Positions 1 through 8,691 of a stretch of 14,114 bases of DNA are shown here, piece after piece. The position numbers were made by a program, and so were the translations under genes. The notes under the pieces were generated by a model. That model made no database searches and was not told the DNA's origin. It saw nothing but the letters and a program-made list of their open reading frames with translations. The number at the start of each line of letters is the position of its first letter. The first letter of the stretch is position 1. Source of the DNA: Hymenopellis radicata (taxonomy: Eukaryota > Basidiomycota > Agaricomycetes > Agaricales > Physalacriaceae); contig JADNRX010001127.1 of NCBI GenBank assembly GCA_015501595.1, forward strand, positions 1 to 14,114. The letters run 5' to 3'.

Positions 1-315
1 CGTCCATCGCAGCGCGAAGTTTTGCCTGAAACTCATCGTCTGGCGTCTGTTTCCAGCCAGGCTCCCAGAACAACGTGTCCAGAAGATATGCGGGACCCCA
101 AGAATCACGGAGAGCCGTCTGCCCAGCGTGGTCTATGCAACGGTATTCGCAGAGACTGGGATGAGGTGAGTGATAGATATCTTGCCTTTCCACTTCCTAT
201 GAGATGCTAAAGTCGCGCTTCTGGGGTAGAGAGAAAGCACCATACCACTGTTGCCCGAGATGTGGATTTTGTAGCAGCCATTTCCGTCACCGAACAATTG
301 GTGGGGGACTTGCAT
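1..315 (-). CDS. P-loop NTPase (adenylate-kinase-like), 5' part, truncated by window edge, apparent frameshift
   Basis: The gene reads leftwards from an ATG at 315-313 and leaves the window at position 1. Proposed exons are 315-246, 196-186 (only 11 nt) and 132-1. Joined, they give YKIHISGNSGSGKTTLGRRL, with a textbook Walker A motif (G21-x4-G26-K27-T28) after a hydrophobic beta strand. The intron at 245-197 is GT-AG; the intron at 185-133 starts GCAAGA after AAG, the usual context of GC-AG introns. After GVPHI (about 90-85) the frame must shift by one base near 82-84 to continue as LDTLFWEPGW and then TPDDEFQAKLRAAMD. That order (P-loop, LD-LFW-PGW, then an acidic helix) fits fungal adenylate-kinase-like P-loop proteins, which probably phosphorylate a small substrate that is not known. 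The lid and Walker B regions lie outside the window. The frame break may be a real lesion or a sequence error. Confidence 0.75.
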
Positions 316-1065
316 GATGAAGTACAAGGTCAACCTTCCTTCACATTGACTCTTGCGTTTTCCGCAAGTTTTTCGTTAGTCGGAGCCGAGACGGCAGCTG
401 CCGCAGTGGCTGTGCCTCGAAAACAACAACTGACAAGTACGGCCGTCAGTACCATCAATTGAACTACTTCGCGCTCCCCACGAAGGCAGCCTGGCAGCGC
501 CAAGCCATATACTGTCATCATTTCAGAAGCCTGAAACGGGCAACGCGCCGATGTGGCGTTATATGATTTTCTCTCATCTCTAGGGCCCGGATCTGAAGTC
601 ATGCACTCTCTTGTCTTCGACGGTCAAACGCTTCTAAGCAGTAAGTTGAAATGCTACTCTTGGTACGAATCATTCTAGCACATCTTTTCATTTCTTCCAT
701 ACAGGTCCGAATCGTAATACGTCGTATAGACCTCGAAGTGACCAACAACATTCGGATCAGATGCAGATGATGCTAAGCTGTACCATGCACTTCCGTTAGG
801 CAATGTGAGTTTACCAAATGCAATCTCAATTGTTTCTCTGTGATAATAATCGACGCCTGGATGGAAATTGGATGATTGATGATGATGATGGAAATTGATC
901 AATTGAACGCGTTTCCCAGGTGTCAAGGCAGATGCTTGTCATGCAGGATATAACACGCACATGGGTCTCAAGGTCCAGTGCATTATTCCTTCCCGAGTGT
1001 ATCTTTTTCACACCAGCTTCTGAGAAGCCGGCTTACATCCAGCTTAACCCATTCCTTCGAACATC
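316..1065. other. Intergenic region between divergent genes; promoters expected, no gene supported
   Basis: This 750-bp stretch separates the leftward P-loop gene from the rightward secreted-protein gene, so it should hold both promoters. A weak TATA-like GATATAAC lies at 947-954, about 115 bp before the start at 1066. A small GAT microsatellite at 871-890 is flanked by two exact copies of ATGGAAATTG (861-870 and 888-897). On the minus strand, 675-926 reads as a fairly protein-like stretch (for example KLTLPNGSAWYSLASSA), but no start, splice partner or family could be assigned. A short minus-strand frame around 330-470 has a signal-peptide-like start and ends at a stop just before the P-loop gene; I do not support it as a gene. 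Confidence 0.5.
861..897. repeat. GAT microsatellite flanked by a 10-bp direct repeat
   Basis: ATGGAAATTG occurs at 861-870 and again at 888-897, with an imperfect GAT run (871-890) between and partly inside the second copy. Replication slippage would explain it. It lies in the non-coding gap upstream of the secreted-protein gene. Confidence 0.7.
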
Positions 1066-1711
1066 ATGCTCTTCCGCGTCTCTCTCTTCGTTCTCGCAGG
1101 AGGTACGACGATGTCCTACCAAGCGTTGTAGTACTCATATCTATCCAGCGTTGTCCGCTGCCGCATCCCCCAGCATAAACATGCACCTCCCCGCCCGCGA
1201 ACTTCTTTCGCTGCCTTTAGTCCCTCGCCAGAGCAATACGTCTGGTATCAGTGGCACCTCCGCCGATATTCCCGCTGAATGTAAGGATGAGTGCACCGTT
1301 ATCGACGAGTTTTACGTCAGTACACCCACATCATTGCCCCACTGAACTGACCGTGTCGCGTATAGGCCTGCCAGAACTCAACCGACACGACATGCGCATG
1401 CAGCAACGACAAGGCGTCAAGATACGCCGACTGTCTGAGCTGTGCGCTCACCCAAGTTGACAACTCGACGGACAACCAGTACTACCTCGGCCAGAATGGC
1501 TATGATCGTATGAAGTTCCTTTTCCTCAATAGCGATCACAACATCACTGATCCTTTATCATTTTGTAGTCTATCAATCTGCGTGCAAAATCCTTGGGGTT
1601 ACCGTCGACGACCACACCATTTCAGCGAACAAGGACGGTGCTGTGAGGATAGGTAGTATTTCCGTTGGTGCGGTCGCTGCTGTGGCGCTGGCCCTCGGCG
1701 CAATGCTATGA
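1066..1711 (+). CDS. CFEM-like eight-cysteine secreted protein with GPI-type C-terminus
   Basis: Four exons (1066-1102, 1149-1315, 1366-1507, 1569-1711) join in frame to 162 aa. All three introns (46, 50 and 61 bp) are GT-AG with good donors (GTACGA, GTCAGT, GTATGA). The N-terminus, MLFRVSLFVLAGALSAAA, is a signal peptide, followed by LVPRQ, a possible Kex2-like region. The mature part has eight cysteines at about 57, 61, 70, 78, 80, 91, 94 and 121: C-x3-C-x8-C-x7-C-x-C-x10-C-x2-C-x26-C, with an Asp (75) before the C-x-C. That resembles the fungal CFEM domain, where an Asp in this loop binds haem or iron; the spacings around the last two cysteines differ from the strict consensus. The final 16 residues (SVGAVAAVALALGAML) are hydrophobic after a small-residue stretch (SANKDGA), as in GPI-anchored proteins. 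Likely at the plasma membrane or wall; the role (iron or haem uptake, adhesion, effector) is not shown. The gene appears intact. Confidence 0.85.
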
Positions 1712-1815
1712 TCCGATCTCGACCTTCTATACAACATTCATTTGAGTATTTGTTAGGGACACAAGGAACGTAGGGAAGGAACATCACTTTGGGTAGTATA
1801 CAATGAAATTGTATC

Positions 1816-3341
1816 CTACTGTCCGTGGTCCAGAAGGGCTGACGCCGAATAAAGTAGTGATGGTGTTCGACACAAGGCCGGCTGCTCCACATGCGTCTTA
1901 TGTAAAGGGTGCTTTCGTGTTCTGCACAAACGCACTTTTGCCCCAACGGACGGCTCATGATCGCTATCAAAGCCTCGCACACCCAAATACGAGTACCCCG
2001 CCACAGTAGTAATCGTAGTCTCAAACCCCGTCCGACTCGCGTCGTATACGTCGGCGCCATCCTCATCGTCAGCTCCCAGAATGCCGCTCCGTTCCACGAT
2101 ACGTACGCAGAAGAGGCGAGCGTTCTCTTAGTCGGCATAACAAAACCAAACCGTACTCAGATAGCCAAGAGTTCTTTGCCCATCTGCATGACCGAGTCAA
2201 CTAACGTTCAAGCAGCTCAGGCATGAATAAGAGCACACCCAATCAACGCGTTCCACTATCCTGAAGCCTGCCTCTCCGTCATACGGCAAATTGAAAAAAA
2301 CTCCGTCTCCAGCTCGTCCGTCCAAGATGTAAAGCTGGCAAGCCCCGCGATAATCCTCGTCGGCGGTAACCCCGTTATCGAATAGACTGCAAAGACATTA
2401 GACCAAGAGACACCCGATGTGCGTCTGATCCGTCCCAATCCACCTAACACCATGCTATCGCCCATCGTAAAGTTGGAATTGGCGCCTCCATTGACCAGCC
2501 CGAGAGCCATCCGCGTACGGAAATGAGGTAGTTTCCGCTATCGTCTTGGTCGATGGCTACCAGAATGTGATGCCTGTGTTCGAGAGGGAGCGGGGAGAAG
2601 CGTACGAAGAAATCCCCAAGGGTCCGCTGTAGATGTTCCGTAGGAGGGTCGATTGAGTTCCAAATCCATATTGCCTTGCCCGCGCATATCTGAAATGAAG
2701 CATGAAGTAGAAGTTAAAGGAAAGCTTACCGGTGGCAATATTCAACTCGTGCGCGACCGACTTATATATCCATCCTTCAGAGGGCCCGTCATACGAACGG
2801 TCGTGCGATATCACTTGGTAAGGCAGTATCATTGGACGTGACTTGACCCTACATGGCCGAACTGGTAAGCCCGAATCCAAAGGATACATGCTTGAAGACC
2901 TTACCTCATGAAAGTCGACAAGCGTTCCATCGTCGATATCAGCCGTGCTTCCAATAGCGTCAGTCAAACAACTTCATACGAACCATCAAGCAAGAGATGT
3001 CGTCCGCTACCCAGATCAATGCCAGTCCATATAACTACATGGAGTTCCCCTTGGTACGCGACGACGTGGAATGACAACGTGGCGCCATATTCATCGGAGA
3101 TTACCGCGCCCAGTTCCGCCGCGCTGGTTCCTCGCACCCCAAAGAAGATATATCCATCCGTGAGAGTCTGGGTACAGAAAAGTTCCACGCCGCCCTAGAA
3201 ACCCAGAATGAGATAAATGACGCTTGGAGGCGTAAACAACGCACGACTGATAAGGACCTCCGTTCGCGTATTCCGAGCTTTCGATGTACACACTGTCAGC
3301 AAGTACGCGTGTATGAGAAGAGCTGCTATGAAGTAGAACAT
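1816..3341 (-). pseudogene. Decayed arylsulfotransferase (ASST-like) gene
   Basis: Scattered but colinear blocks match the fungal ASST family. A signal-peptide-like MFYFIAALLIHAYLL starts at 3341; ESSEYANGGPYQS follows in another frame. Then come TLTDGYIFFGVRGT (about 3126-3167), GSGRHLLLDGSYEVV (to 2967), LVDFHE (to 2905), GPSEGWIYKS and ELNIATG (about 2728-2787), DQDDSGNYLISVRG (about 2515-2560), GGANSNFTMGDSM (2451-2489), SLFDNGVTADEDY (about 2350-2390), AYVSWNGA (about 2085-2108) and a C-terminal DASRTGFETTITT domain (about 1954-2076). At least two introns survive: 2904-2849 and 2729-2690. Lesions: in-frame TAG at 3197-3195, TGA at 2966-2964, several frame changes, and loss of much sequence between NSWLSEYG and AYVSWNGA. 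Intact family members are usually secreted or membrane-attached; the substrate in fungi is unclear. The outer boundaries are approximate. Confidence 0.82.
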
Positions 3342-4394
3342 ATCGAGGACAAGGAGGAAACGAGAAATGTCCCGAAAACAGTGAGCCCGCCTGCACTTCC
3401 AAAAATTGTTGACGAGAAATCAGTCGTCGACTGCGAGTTGGAGCTCCGGAGCAGATGAATTGATGAGGCGCGAGCGGGCGGTCATAAACAGAAGACGAGA
3501 TTGCTAACCAACCTTGAACGTAGTAGACAGGCGAGTAGTAATACATCTTCTGAAGTTGTCGGGCGCTTGGAAGCCAGAGATGTTGTTGAATTCGTCGAAC
3601 AGGAAGATCTACAGGATATTTGAATTACTAGTGAGAAATTTGATATTTCCAACCGAATTGCGCCACAGCTAGATCTAGAAGCCATTGTTCAATCAAAGGC
3701 ATAGCTTTGGAAAGGAACGCTCATACTCGATATCGACATGGCCATTACTGTAAAGGCCTCAGCAGGACTCCCGTATCGGTAACAAGATTGGAATGAGAAC
3801 GAAGCAACGCCGAACTCTTTCCATTCGCCACCACCACTAACATCATAAACTCCAACGGACGCTGTACTGTTCCATGTTCGAAGCAAGCAAAAAAAGCTGT
3901 TCCCGACAGGTTGCATATAGTCCCTAAGAGAGAGAAGGAATCAACACTCGAAAGACTAGACGATTCCTATGGAAGCTGACCTATCGTCATTGATGGCCAA
4001 GGTACGTCGGACGTTTGAGCAAAGAACACCTCAGCCAGACCTCATAGAACAAGTCGTCATCTTTCAACACATGTGCTCATCTAACTTTCTAACATTCAGT
4101 TTGAAGGACAACACTTTGCGTGGGTTACTTACAGAACAGTTGCGTGCTGCGCTTAGGTAGTGGGGAGCGGAAGTGCGGTGGACACCTTGAGGACCGCATT
4201 GTGAGTGGCGAATGGTGAGGCATAGGATGATTAGAGGTCGAAGGGAAGAGGGCGGGATTTGGAGAAACGTTTGAACGTCTTAGAATGTCGCGATACGCTG
4301 CAAGCATGAGCCGCGTCTATCTCTAAAGAGGTCTTGGGGAAGCCGACGAGGTAATGTAGATGGTCCGGTTGATTAGAGTTTGTCTAGACGAGGA
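3342..4394. other. Gene-poor region; no supportable gene
   Basis: This 1.05-kb stretch lies upstream of the ASST relic and downstream of the Suc_Fer-like gene. Two frames were examined. On the minus strand, 3689-3916 encodes 75 codons with protein-like composition (for example GEWKEFGVASFSF and SPAEAFTV), but no family or joining exon was recognised; it could be a relic of another secreted protein. On the plus strand, a short frame starts at 3969 with MEADLSSLMAK, followed by a possible 95-bp intron (4002 GTACGT to CATTCAG near 4100); it then stops within 20 codons. Neither is good enough to call. Confidence 0.5.
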
Positions 4395-5272
4395 TTATGA
4401 ACGTATGGCAGCATAAAAAAGCTCCGTCTGAACGGCAGACGGAACACCCATGCGCCCTCTCCAATGATGAGGGAGGAGGGGGGGCTCTCGTAATAGTGGA
4501 TGTCCTGGAAAGGGAAGATCCTGGCTTGAGAATATGCGCGGCGGCGGCGCTTGAGAAGTTTTCCGATGATTGTCGGTGCATCCTCTGGTGTAACGTATCC
4601 GAGCCTACATAACGTGAGCTGGAGTATATGGACAATAGAGGACATGGACGCACCAGTCTCCGTAGGGGTAGATTAACACATTCGCAGCATAGCTGTCGCG
4701 TTATCAGCGAGCAGAAGAAAGAAAAGGGATGGAGCGACGCACACATGTCCTCCAACATGCGCTACTTCGGCGACCTTTAATCGACTGGCTACTGCCCCAC
4801 GAGCCGCAATCTCCTCTCTTAGCGCACGCGCCGTCTCTACACCGGTCGTCCCGCATCGGCAATCTCGCGCGCCATGGGTGCAGACATATAGGTAGACGTC
4901 CGTATCCTGCGCGTGCTCCGTGTGCGGCGAACGTCTTTCAGCAATGCGATCAGCGACGTGTGCGACATTGTTCAGACTCAACGAGGGGATATCAAGCCGC
5001 AATCCCGTGATATAGAACGCTTTCGCAGACGCCTCGTCGGACGACGCGTCCCCGTAATAGGCTACATTCACCAGTGCGCCCCAATGTCTGACTGCGCGCT
5101 GTAAAGCGGTCTGTAACGGCGTTGTGTGCCGGGAGGGAAGGCTGGATATTGGCTGAGGCGACCGCAGGAAAACGTAGCAGAGATGTGTGGGAATCGTGTT
5201 CAGCAGGTTAGGTCGTTCAGCCTGAGCCGTGTTGCTAAGACGCCTAAAGGCCTGTCGGAGTTGTCCCGCCAT
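4395..5272 (-). CDS. Suc_Fer-like thioredoxin-fold [2Fe-2S] protein (Apd1/Aim32 type), apparent frameshift
   Basis: Exons 5272-4743, 4692-4654 and 4604-4395 join through two GT-AG introns (50 and 49 bp, both with GTGCGT donors). The start ATG at 5272 opens a basic, arginine-rich leader (AGQLRQAFRRLSNTA) that looks mitochondrial. Family blocks follow: THLCYVFL (about 29-36), CTHGARDCRCG (131-141), AHVGGHVYAANVLIYPYGD (171-189), VTPEDAP (194-200) and, near the end, HHWRGRMG. In Apd1/Aim32 proteins two Cys nine residues apart and two His four apart hold a [2Fe-2S] cluster; here C131/C140 and H172/H176 keep both spacings. The HVGGH-YAAN join falls across the first intron. The WRGRMG block is in a different frame from the second exon junction: one extra C in the C7 run (G7 at 4478-4484 on the plus strand) would connect them. 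As written, the frame runs on to about 4373 without the motif. A GC-AG intron is a weaker alternative explanation. Confidence 0.85.
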
Positions 5273-5703
5273 CGCACGCTGTCGCTGTCGTCGTGCCCGT
5301 CGAAGCTGTCGCCACGCCGGTGGTGGTTAGAAAGCAAGATGATCGAACGGCTTGTTGCTGACACTTCACTCTGACAGGAAGAGAAACGAAATCTTTTCGT
5401 ACAAAATAATAACACTTTGGTACATAAATACTACCGCTACGCCTCAAGCATGTTCACCTGAAAAAGCAGTTAGTTGTAAGATAAAAACATTGAAAGCGAC
5501 CGAAAAAAAGAGTCAGAAAAAGCGGGTCAAAGCCCGAAGGTAGCTGAGATAAGTTTCTGCAGTGCAGGAAAACCCTGCGTAAAGCCAAATGCCTCAAACA
5601 TCATGTATAAAAGGGAAGGGGGAAAATGTATGGATGCTTACCATGGTGGGTGCGCATTGGAGGATGGTGAAAGGCAAGATACACGCCAAGTCTATAAAAA
5701 GGT
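5273..5703. other. Intergenic region between Suc_Fer-like gene and GH127 relic
   Basis: This stretch holds the upstream region of the leftward Suc_Fer-like gene and the lost 3' end of the GH127 relic. Positions 5460-5530 are A-rich on the plus strand. Around 5600-5703 the minus strand keeps some proline- and histidine-rich coding-like sequence that may be the mutated C-terminus of the GH127 protein, but it cannot be aligned with confidence. No other gene, RNA or terminator is evident. Confidence 0.45.
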
Positions 5704-6972
5704 CTATCGGCCCGAGTTACCCGGTCGGCAATCTGCGCTCCGCCATGGCCATGGCTGCGTCTGGGCTGCGTCTTCTGTCCTCGAGTCGTAATTGTACTCC
5801 GCCGTACTGGGGTCAATCGCATATTGCCATGCTCCGACAGGATCGAGCTGGAGATCAACTGCGTGCGCCTCGCGAGGATCGAATCTTGTTTCCGTGCATT
5901 CAACTGAAGAAAAGAGATGTCAGTTTTAATGGGTCGCCAAGGTTATGCAATACCCACTGTCGAATGCACAGTTGAGCGGCCCTCTGTGGATAGCGACAAT
6001 ATTGTTGGGGCGACTTTCTGAGACAGCAGATTAAGGTCGGGAGCGTGATGCGTCTCTTGCCAGGTCTGATGTAGACCTTCCACAGGTTCCATTGGCTCGT
6101 CGTCAAGAGCAAATGTTCCACCACTGACCCAACTGGGAATGCGAACATACTCGCCACCGAACGGCTAGTATTGTGTCTCTACGTTTACGGTCACATAGTT
6201 GTCTGCAACGAGAATGGTCAGTCGACGGTAGGTTTCGCAAGGAATATGCGAACCCTCTGCCAGAATAGTCGAAACAGTGAATGGTCCGAAATAAACATGG
6301 ACAAGGGACGTTCGATCCGGCGTTGTGGCATTAGTGATGAACTTTGGCCATCCTTGAGGGAAATTGACAGTACAACATCTATAAACTGTATCAAGACCTA
6401 AGGTAGCGGAAGGGCGCAGGAAGGCTTACGGATAATTAGGCTCTAAGCCAAAGATGTTGGAAGGCTCCGGTGGACTGGGGGGATCTGCCCACGCTCGAGA
6501 CGCCCGTCTCGTCTTGATGGTCGAGTGCGTAGTCGAGGAAGTCGTACGTTTTGAGGATGAGCTCCGTGTTGTTTACGAGAACACTGTTCGGGACCATGGC
6601 GTTCTGGGCTATGTCAGACAAAGAATATCGAGGACGGTGCGACACGTACAAACCAGTAGCTTCCCACTATAACGCAGTGAGTCGAGAAAACATGTTGAGT
6701 GAGAAATAAAGACACACCTTCCTCTAGGGCCGAATAATAAGAATCACCTCCCGACCAATCAGTGTTCTTTACCCTGAAAGGCGTTGAATGCTCTATAGTG
6801 GCGAGAACAAACGCGTCTCACAGATCATAGAATTCGTGCATGTGCCCAGCGACGCCATTGGTTTGGATGACACTGATCAGTTGAACCAGGTTCCGGAGAA
6901 GAAGAAGCTGTACACACGCGATAATGCAGCGGCTCCCAGCGCAACAAACGGTAGGAAAAGTCCGACAGCCAT
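5704..6972 (-). pseudogene. Decayed GH127/DUF1680 (beta-L-arabinofuranosidase-like) gene with large internal deletion
   Basis: It starts at an ATG at 6972 with a signal peptide (AVGLFLPFVALGAAALS). Near 6883-6888 the frame shifts into IQTNGVAGHMHEFYD. Good GT-AG introns follow at 6821-6774, 6717-6667 and 6649-6604, giving KNTDWSGGDSYYSALEE, VGSYWFNAMVPNSVLVNNT and FLDYALDHQDETG. In intact fungal proteins that last block continues with WLGPE and about 300 residues carrying most of the catalytic barrel; here it jumps within about 40 bp to PSNIFGLEPNYP. After intron 6429-6379 comes CCTVNFPQGWPKF and LVHVYFGPFTVSTIL; after intron 6253-6203, NYVTVNVETQY. An in-frame TAG (6167-6165) and a short deletion precede YVRIPSWVSGGTFAL. 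Intron 5953-5904 leads to AVDLQLDPVGAWQYAIDPS, and the frame ends at 5704, short of the usual C-terminus. Known GH127 members remove beta-L-arabinofuranose; this copy cannot be functional. Confidence 0.87.
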
Positions 6973-7582
6973 TTTGTGGCGATATGGTGGTAGGAGGCAA
7001 AGATACCTGCGACATAATAATAATTAGGTCGGTTGACCACACGATGGCGACAGATGGCGATAAGGCAAGAGAGCGAACCTGATGCCGGCACTGGCGAGCG
7101 GCCCGAGCCTAGAGCGTGTCTTCCAGAAGGAATATAGATCAATTGTGGCTGAGCTCGCATGAACGCTAACGCTCGTCGTTGCGAGTACTACATAATGAAG
7201 TAAGGAAGCCACTACTAATTGGATTTCCGATTCGAGGAAGTCATGATGGCGGGAACTCCGAACTCGGGCGACTCAAGCCGGTTTAAGAGGAATCGGGGGG
7301 AGGCCGTCTTTGGGAATGGGTAACATTACGATGGGCGTCAACAGAATGCAGAACGAACTGGCGGGACAGTACTGTGGCGCGCATTGTCGCAAATCCGTTG
7401 TCTGGCGTTCCGGAAGTTCGTCTGAGACTCGGACCTGGTGTTAGGATTTTCAGTGCGATGAGAGGAACAAGAATGTAGATTGAGCAGCTTCACGCCATCG
7501 ATCAAACACCGTGTTCGTTAGAGTCTAGTTGAGGCGCGGCCATCATCCATTGAAAATGAAAAATAACAGTGCTTCAGGAACA

Positions 7583-7793
7583 GAAGGCTATCGAGTAATG
7601 CTCGTTTCATTGCGAGAACATGGTGCTTCGGAATGAATCTACACATAGAATGATGGAGAAGCAAAGGGTCCTGGCCGAGATGCTAAGGAAGAGAATGTTA
7701 TCGAGCAATGTTCGTTCATTCCTAGAACTTGGTGGATTGGAATGAAATTTGAATATACATGCAGAATGATGGAGAAGCAAAGGTCCCTAGGCC
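7583..7793. repeat. Imperfect tandem duplication, two units, period about 110-116 bp
   Basis: Unit 1 (about 7583-7676) and unit 2 (about 7691-7793) share the same order of blocks: TATCGAG-AATG-TCGTT-CATT, then AGAAC-TGGTG-GGAATGAA, then a 21-nt exact match starting AGAATGATGGAGAAGC (7647-7667 and 7763-7783), then GTCCnnGGCC. The spacing between matching blocks grows from 110 to 116 bp because unit 2 has a few extra bases. This is a local duplication that has since diverged; it is not a known transposon terminus as far as I can tell. Confidence 0.75.
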
Positions 7794-8691
7794 GCGTCAT
7801 CATTTGATACCTAGCGTAAGCGGCTGGGAAAGCCCCCGGGGCTTCACCTTATGCCATCCTCATGTCATGCAGACAAGGAGGCGGTGGACGATTGTGATCG
7901 ACAGATCTGCCATAGATCCGAGTCAACGACAGATCACCTCGAGAGAAGGCCGAATGGGGTACATGGGTTCCCTCAACCGCAGTCGGCCAAGAGACTGTGA
8001 CATCAGCGCTGTTGTAGGTGCGCATCGGCACTCACCTGCTCTATCAACATTCCGTTCTCTCCGATCTTGTGGTCCATTCCATTACACGTCCAGTTACGAT
8101 GCAGACACCTGTCTCTCGCCGTGTTATTGTCGTCAAGAACAAACTGAAGCCGGGACTGTATTCCTGCCGCCGGCCCTAATCTCAACGCAAACCCGCGTCT
8201 ACAGGCACCTACTTAACTCTATTTAATCCTTGTTTCCTTCCGTTTTATAGAGGCCGATGCCGGTCGAAGATCCAGAACTGACACGTTCTTGATCTGATCG
8301 CAGTGATTGCCTGTGCGTGCCTGCCCCGAACCTCTCTTGTTCTCGGCGGTGACTCGAATATTGTCTATGTACCTTCATTCCCTCTTCCATTTCATCCTTT
8401 TCATTCGACGCATGGCACGGGTTTATCTATTTTTACACGCCGGCGCTTTCAATAGTCGCGACGCTTCTATCGGTGATGGGGTGCATTCTTACTACAGCAT
8501 TTGTTGTCCGTCCATTCCTCGATAACGTGTCCTTATGTCTGATCCCTGCCCACAGCGTTCTACCTTGTTTTGGCCAGTGGACATAATGAATGACTCTCAA
8601 CACGCTATGACAGTGCCACGCGTCTCTGGCGGTCATTTATTTTGTGCCAACATCGCGACGCGCCACGAACGGACACGAGGCTCGCAGCCGG

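Noticed and set aside
330..602. Signal-peptide-like minus-strand frame just upstream of the P-loop gene
   Set aside because: The alanine-rich hydrophobic start is attractive, but it stops after about 45 codons with no convincing splice donor and the next frame belongs to the P-loop gene.
920..1345. Continuous plus-strand frame of 141 codons over the secreted-protein gene
   Set aside because: It reads through intron 1 and the 5' leader; the spliced start at 1066 gives a proper signal peptide, while the longer frame does not.
1599..2138. Minus-strand frame of 179 codons
   Set aside because: Only its first third carries ASST motifs (AYVSWNGA); the rest is a shifted frame of the ASST relic and runs into the 3' end of the secreted-protein gene on the other strand.
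3969..4160. Short plus-strand gene with a 95-bp intron
   Set aside because: Splice sites are acceptable, but the product would be about 29 aa with no homology and no conserved feature.
4653..4758. Unspliced continuation of the Suc_Fer-like frame (SLFFLLLADN...) as a membrane-tail isoform
   Set aside because: The hydrophobic tail is translated intron sequence; splicing at 4742/4693 restores the conserved YAANVLIYP block exactly.
7583..7793. CRISPR-like array or transposon terminal repeat
   Set aside because: Only two diverged units in direct orientation, no spacers of constant length, no inverted termini or target-site duplication, and the host is a fungus.
7759..8226. Plus-strand frame of 155 codons
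   Set aside because: Begins inside a tandem repeat, has an R/S/H/P-rich unnatural composition, no family and no promoter; likely a chance frame in non-coding DNA.
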